A stretch of DNA of 9,273 nucleotides from contig DEKZ01000391.1 in NCBI GenBank assembly GCA_002354135.1, positions 1-9,273 of the forward strand, read 5' to 3'. Shown here piece after piece: positions 6,078 to 9,273 of the stretch; positions within the stretch are counted from its first letter, which is position 1; every line of letters starts with the position of its first letter. Position numbers and translations under genes: made by a program. This stretch comes from Massilia sp. UBA2709. Lineage in GTDB: Bacteria; Pseudomonadota; Gammaproteobacteria; Burkholderiales; Burkholderiaceae_D. A model generated the notes under the pieces. It was not told the DNA's origin. It worked only from the letters and a program-made list of their open reading frames with translations, and did no database searches.

Positions 6078-7448
6078 TTATTTGACGATCGTATAGCAAG
6101 GCGTATACGCCTTGCCCGGCAATTTCATCCGGCTCTGCTCCACGAACGAAGCGAGCAGCGCATCCATCGGCTCCATGATCTCGCGCTCGCCATGGATCTC
6201 GTACTTGCCGAATTCCTCGATCGCGCGGATGCCCTCTTCCTTGACGTTGCCCGCCACCACGCCCGAGAAGGCGCGGCGCAGGTTCGCGGCCAGCAGGTGG
6301 GTTTCCTGGTTCTTGTGCAGCGACAGGTTGCGCATGTTTTCGTGGGTCGGCCTGAACGGACGCTGGAATTCCTGGTCGATTTTCAGGAGCCAGTTGAAGT
6401 AATAGGCGTCGCTGTGCGCCTTGCGGAATTCGCGCACCTTCTTGATACCGTCGTGCATTTCGCGCGCGACCGCGTCCGGATCGTCGATGATGATCTTGTA
6501 GCGCTGGCGCGCCTTGTCGCCCAGCGTCTGGGCGATGAAACCGTCGATCTGCTCGAAGTATTCGCGCGCCGTGGCCGGACCGGTAAAGATCAGCGGGAAA
6601 GGCATTTCCGCATTATCCGGATGCAGCAGGATGCCGAGGATGTAGAGAATCTCTTCCGCAGTGCCGGCGCCGCCGGGGAACACGCAAATGCCGTGACCCA
6701 CGCGGACAAAGGCTTCCAGGCGCTTTTCGATGTCCGGCATGATGATCAGGTCATTCACGATCGGGTTCGGCGATTCGGCGGCGATGATGCCCGGTTCCGA
6801 AATGCCGATATAGCGCCCGCCCTGCAAGCGCTGCTTGGCGTGGCCGATGGTCGCGCCCTTCATCGGGCCTTTCATGGCGCCGGGGCCGCAGCCGGTGCAG
6901 ATGTCGAGCTCGCGCAGACCGAGCGCATAGCCGACCTGTTTCGAGTAGTTGTATTCGATGCGATTGATCGAATGGCCGCCCCAGCACACCACCAGGTTGG
7001 GATTGCGCTGCGGCTGCAACAGGTTGGCGTTGCGCAGGATGTGGAACACCGCGTCGGTAATGCCTTCCGGGCGCGACAGGTTGAAGCGCGGATTGTCGGT
7101 GACCTCGAAATTGACGAAGACGATATCGCGCAGCACCGAGAACAGGTGCTCGTGGATCCCCTTGATCATTTTGCCGTCGACGAAGGCGATTGCCGGCGCG
7201 CCGCGGATATCGAGCTTGATGCCGCGCTCGCGCTGGATGATGCTGATGTCGAAATTGCTGTAGCGCTCCAGCAGTTCCTTGCCATCGTCGATCGAACTGC
7301 CCGAGTTCAGGACTGCGAGCGAACATTTGCGGAATACGGAATACAGGCCACCCTGGCTGGTGTCGAGCAGTTTGGCCACTTCGGCCTTGGACAGGACTTC
7401 CAGCCGGCCTTCTGGAGAAATAAGGGTATCGACGACTTCGTAGTTCAT
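6078..7448 (-). CDS. ppnN: Nucleotide 5'-monophosphate nucleosidase (LOG/lysine-decarboxylase-like fold)
   Basis: 456 aa, nearly the same as E. coli PpnN/YgdH (454). PpnN splits purine and pyrimidine nucleoside 5'-monophosphates into free base and ribose 5-phosphate, and the E. coli enzyme is stimulated by (p)ppGpp. The N-terminal domain (about 1-140) begins M-N-Y-E-V-V-D-T-L-I-S-P-E-G; the Rossmann LOG core (about 145-330) carries G-C-G-P-G-A-M-K-G (187-194) and the diagnostic P-G-G-A-G-T-A-E-E (258-266); the C-terminal domain ends in a conserved-looking tail, G-K-A-Y-T-P-C-Y-T-I-V-K. The open frame extends 57 codons further upstream, but that part has no family similarity, and AAGGAAG sits 7 nt before ATG 7448, so I start there. 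Whether ppGpp control holds here is inferred from the family. It is transcribed towards lysS and divergently from the peptide transporter. Confidence 0.95.
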   Translation of the reverse strand: MNYEVVDTLISPEGRLEVLSKAEVAKLLDTSQGGLYSVFRKCSLAVLNSGSSIDDGKELLERYSNFDISIIQRERGIKLDIRGAPAIAFVDGKMIKGIHEHLFSVLRDIVFVNFEVTDNPRFNLSRPEGITDAVFHILRNANLLQPQRNPNLVVCWGGHSINRIEYNYSKQVGYALGLRELDICTGCGPGAMKGPMKGATIGHAKQRLQGGRYIGISEPGIIAAESPNPIVNDLIIMPDIEKRLEAFVRVGHGICVFPGGAGTAEEILYILGILLHPDNAEMPFPLIFTGPATAREYFEQIDGFIAQTLGDKARQRYKIIIDDPDAVAREMHDGIKKVREFRKAHSDAYYFNWLLKIDQEFQRPFRPTHENMRNLSLHKNQETHLLAANLRRAFSGVVAGNVKEEGIRAIEEFGKYEIHGEREIMEPMDALLASFVEQSRMKLPGKAYTPCYTIVK

Positions 7449-7505
7449 ACGTTCTTCCTTTTCTGACGCTCTTGGGGGGGTCTTCACAAATCTGAATGTT
7501 TCACC

Positions 7506-7511
7506 AATATA
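7506..7511 (-). promoter_or_regulatory. Candidate -10 box for ppnN
   Basis: TATATT on the minus strand (5/6 match), giving a leader of about 50 nt that includes a run of seven C residues (7480-7474) before the AAGGAAG ribosome site at 7460-7454. No -35 consensus is visible; the expected position is covered by the palindrome at 7525-7538. Low certainty. Confidence 0.35.
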
Positions 7512-7524
7512 CGACAAGTGGCTG

Positions 7525-7538
7525 GGACACGCGTGTCC
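7525..7538. promoter_or_regulatory. 14-bp perfect palindrome at the ppnN -35 position
   Basis: GGACACGCGTGTCC is its own complement and lies where the -35 element for the ppnN -10 box would fall, so it could be an operator or activator site. Its arms GGACAC/GTGTCC are the same as the inner arms of repeat copy C, so a decayed repeat without the GTAG head is the other explanation. Confidence 0.35.
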
Positions 7539-7553
7539 AATCGCACGTCGATT

Positions 7554-7567
7554 GTGCGGCGCCGCAC
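7554..7567. repeat. Second 14-bp perfect palindrome in the ppnN/POT gap
   Basis: GTGCGGC-GCCGCAC, 15 bp to the right of the first palindrome. The left arm can also pair with CGCAC at 7542-7546, giving an alternative hairpin. In GC-rich DNA such palindromes arise by chance more easily, so function is uncertain. Confidence 0.3.
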
Positions 7568-7604
7568 CATGCGCGCGCATGTTTACCACAATGGCAAATA
7601 TTTT

Positions 7605-7632
7605 TCTTGAGCCCAGCAATATCTACTAAAAT
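7605..7632 (+). promoter_or_regulatory. Candidate sigma70 promoter for the POT transporter gene
   Basis: TTGAGC (7605-7610), a 16-bp spacer and TAAAAT (7627-7632), in an AT-rich patch that stands out from the GC-rich surroundings. Transcription would start near 7639, giving a leader of about 75 nt that begins with the inverted repeat at 7641-7673. Confidence 0.5.
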
Positions 7633-7640
7633 GCGTGCGG

Positions 7641-7673
7641 GTTGGAAGCCGCGGATCATCTTTGCCTTCCAAC
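7641..7673 (+). promoter_or_regulatory. Inverted repeat in the transporter leader
   Basis: GTTGGAAG (7641-7648) and CTTCCAAC (7666-7673) form an 8-bp perfect stem with a 17-nt loop at the expected 5' end of the mRNA. No T-tract follows, so it is not a simple attenuator. It could stabilise the leader or bind a regulator. A shorter dyad, ATAAC-A-GTTAT (7675-7685), follows at once. Confidence 0.35.
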
Positions 7674-7714
7674 GATAACAGTTATTCTTAAAACTATATT
7701 TCGGGAGGAACCGC

Positions 7715-9220
7715 ATGAGCGGTGCAGCTACTACACCCGCCGACAAGGTCGTCATTCCAGAGTTCAAACAGATCATGGGCCACCCAGCACCGCTGTGGAT
7801 GCTGTTCATGACCGAATTCTGGGAACGCTTCGCTTTCTACGGCATTCGCTGGGCCCTCGTGCTCTACATCGTCGCCCAGTTCTACGGCGGCGATGCCGTC
7901 GGCCAGGCCGACGCCAACCTCACCTACGGTTCCTACCTCGCGCTGGTGTATGCCGGCGCCGTCTTCGGCGGCCTGATCGCCGACCGCGTCATCGGCTACC
8001 AGCGCTCGATCCTGATCGGCGCCGTGTTCATGGCGGCCGGCCTGTTCATGATCACGATCCCGAGCCAGGACATCTTCAAGCTCGGCCTCGCGACCATCAT
8101 CGTCGGCAACGGCATGTTCAAGCCGAACATCTCGACCATGGTCGGCAAGCTGTACGCGCTGAACGACACCCGCCGCGATTCGGGCTTCACCATCTTCTAC
8201 ATGGGCATCAACGCGGGCGCCTTCATCGCCCCGATCCTCACCCAGATCATGGCCCAGAACCTGGGCGACGGCACCACGCCGGCCTACAAGGTCGTGTTCT
8301 TCGCTTCCGGCGTCGGCATGCTGATCAGCCTCGTGTGGTTCTACATCGGCCGCCGCACCCTGGCCGGCATCGGCGCACCCGAGCCGCAGGCGCAGGGCAT
8401 GGGCCGTCCGCTGGCCGTCATCATCGGCAGCGTCATCGTCATCCCGGGCGTGTACTTCCTGTTGAAACTCGGCGCCAACACCCTGCAGGTGATCCTGTCC
8501 GTCCTGTTCGTCGCCCTGGCCCTGATGCTGATGATCGAAGGCGTCCGCAACGGCAAGGTGGCGCGCGACAAGACCATCGCGATGATGATCATCTTCGCCT
8601 TCAACATCCTGTTCTGGATGTTCTTCGAGCAGGCAGGCAGCTCCTTCACCTTCCTGGCCGACCAGATCGTCGACCGCCAGTTCGGCGACTGGACTTTCCC
8701 TGTCGCCTGGTTCCAGAGCGTGAACTCGGTCGCCATCATCGCCTTTGCGCCGATCATCGCCGCCATCTGGGTCATGCTGGGCCGCCGCAACGCGAACCCG
8801 TCGATCCCGCGCAAGTTCGGCCTGGGCCTGATCTTCAACGGCCTGGCCTTCGGCCTCTTGATGTACGCGCTGTCGACCCTGGTCGACGACGCCGGCAAGA
8901 TCCCGTTCTGGACCCTGTTCACGGTCTACTTCATCCAGTCCGTGGGCGAGCTCTGCCTGTCCCCGATCGGCCTGTCGATGGTCACCAAGCTGGCGCCGGT
9001 GCGCCTGGTCGGCCTGGGCATGGGCGGCTGGTTCCTCTCGACCGGCATCGGCAACAACCTGTCGGGCATCTTCGCCTCGCACGTCTCGGGCGACACCGGC
9101 ATGTCGATCGCCTCGGCACTGGGCGGCTACACCTTCGGCTTCTGGTCGCTGGTGGGCGGCGGCGTGCTGCTGTTCCTGATCGCACCGCTGATCCAGAAGC
9201 TGATGCACGGCGTGAAGTAA
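7715..9220 (+). CDS. POT/PTR-family proton-coupled di/tripeptide transporter
   Basis: 501 aa, usual for bacterial POT transporters, which import di- and tripeptides with protons across the inner membrane. Signature motifs are present: E-F-W-E-R-F-A-F-Y-G (E34, E37, R38; the ExxER proton-coupling motif, with F at 41 for the first Tyr of ExxERFxYY), G-G-L-I-A-D-R-V-I-G-Y (85-95), N-G-M-F-K-P-N (132-138, K136), F-T-I-F-Y-M-G-I-N-A-G (158-168), F-F-E-Q-A-G-S-S (303-310, E305 in helix 7) and G-E-L-C-L-S-P-I-G-L (411-420, E412). Hydrophobic stretches fit about 12-14 helices, with the loop near 212-232 between the two halves. ATG 7715 has a strong GGAGG at 7704-7708, 6 nt before it. I do not assign dtpA/B/T because the subtype is not clear from sequence alone. 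Confidence 0.94.
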   Translation: MSGAATTPADKVVIPEFKQIMGHPAPLWMLFMTEFWERFAFYGIRWALVLYIVAQFYGGDAVGQADANLTYGSYLALVYAGAVFGGLIADRVIGYQRSILIGAVFMAAGLFMITIPSQDIFKLGLATIIVGNGMFKPNISTMVGKLYALNDTRRDSGFTIFYMGINAGAFIAPILTQIMAQNLGDGTTPAYKVVFFASGVGMLISLVWFYIGRRTLAGIGAPEPQAQGMGRPLAVIIGSVIVIPGVYFLLKLGANTLQVILSVLFVALALMLMIEGVRNGKVARDKTIAMMIIFAFNILFWMFFEQAGSSFTFLADQIVDRQFGDWTFPVAWFQSVNSVAIIAFAPIIAAIWVMLGRRNANPSIPRKFGLGLIFNGLAFGLLMYALSTLVDDAGKIPFWTLFTVYFIQSVGELCLSPIGLSMVTKLAPVRLVGLGMGGWFLSTGIGNNLSGIFASHVSGDTGMSIASALGGYTFGFWSLVGGGVLLFLIAPLIQKLMHGVK

Positions 9221-9273
9221 GCGTCTCCTCGCTTCAAGGAAAAACGGCAGCTTCGCAGGCTGTGTAAATAGTC

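Noticed and set aside
5877..7466. A 529-codon plus-strand open frame across the repeats and ppnN
   Set aside because: Begins inside repeat sequence and then runs antisense to ppnN; no domain seen.
7449..7619. A 57-residue N-terminal extension of ppnN
   Set aside because: It covers the promoter-like sequence, the palindromes and the C run, has no family similarity, and is not needed: ATG 7448 with AAGGAAG gives the normal PpnN length.
7642..9267. A 541-codon plus-strand frame overlapping the transporter gene, and a 504-codon minus-strand one
   Set aside because: Arg/Pro/His-rich or Asp/Glu/His-rich shadows of the POT gene, which has a strong ribosome site and all family motifs in its own frame.
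9221..9273. A possible terminator after the transporter gene (CAGC ... GCTG near 9250)
   Set aside because: Only four or five base pairs can form and no T-run follows inside the window. The true terminator may lie beyond the right edge.

Overview
The window looks like a stretch of core chromosome from a high-GC betaproteobacterium. Protein content and the GTAG-headed hairpin repeats suggest an Oxalobacteraceae member (Massilia/Telluria-like), but that placement is an impression from gene families, not a computed result. Most of it is housekeeping. I do not see a phage, an insertion sequence with a transposase, a CRISPR array, an RNA gene or a defence island.

Layout: (1) Positions 1-2273, minus strand: cpdB, a periplasmic 2',3'-cyclic-nucleotide phosphodiesterase/3'-nucleotidase. 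Its stop overlaps the ATG of a second exported protein with a Sel1-type repeat, which runs off the left edge of the window. (2) Positions 2274-2411: divergent control region with a consensus -10 box for the rightward operon and a perfect 7-bp-arm palindrome over it. (3) Positions 2412-5769, plus strand: prfB (RF2, with its programmed +1 frameshift), a HAD-family phosphatase fused head-to-tail with no gap, and lysS (class II lysyl-tRNA synthetase), closed by a strong intrinsic terminator at 5786-5816. (4) Positions 5817-6072: three copies of a 25-bp GTAG-headed palindromic repeat, two direct and one inverted, filling the gap between two convergent genes. (5) Positions 6078-7448, minus strand: ppnN, a nucleotide 5'-monophosphate nucleosidase. 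(6) Positions 7449-7714: a second divergent control region, with two 14-bp perfect palindromes, a likely sigma70 promoter and a leader inverted repeat. (7) Positions 7715-9220, plus strand: a POT-family proton-coupled oligopeptide transporter. The last 53 bp hold no gene that I can see.

How the genes relate: prfB and lysS form a translation operon, and the HAD enzyme rides inside it. CpdB and PpnN both salvage nucleotides, from the periplasm and the cytoplasm respectively, but sit in separate transcription units. The POT transporter imports di- and tripeptides. The parts most worth a second look are the repeat cluster, whose stems vary by compensatory changes, the palindromes sitting on the promoters, and the coupled Sel1 gene, whose full length lies outside the window.
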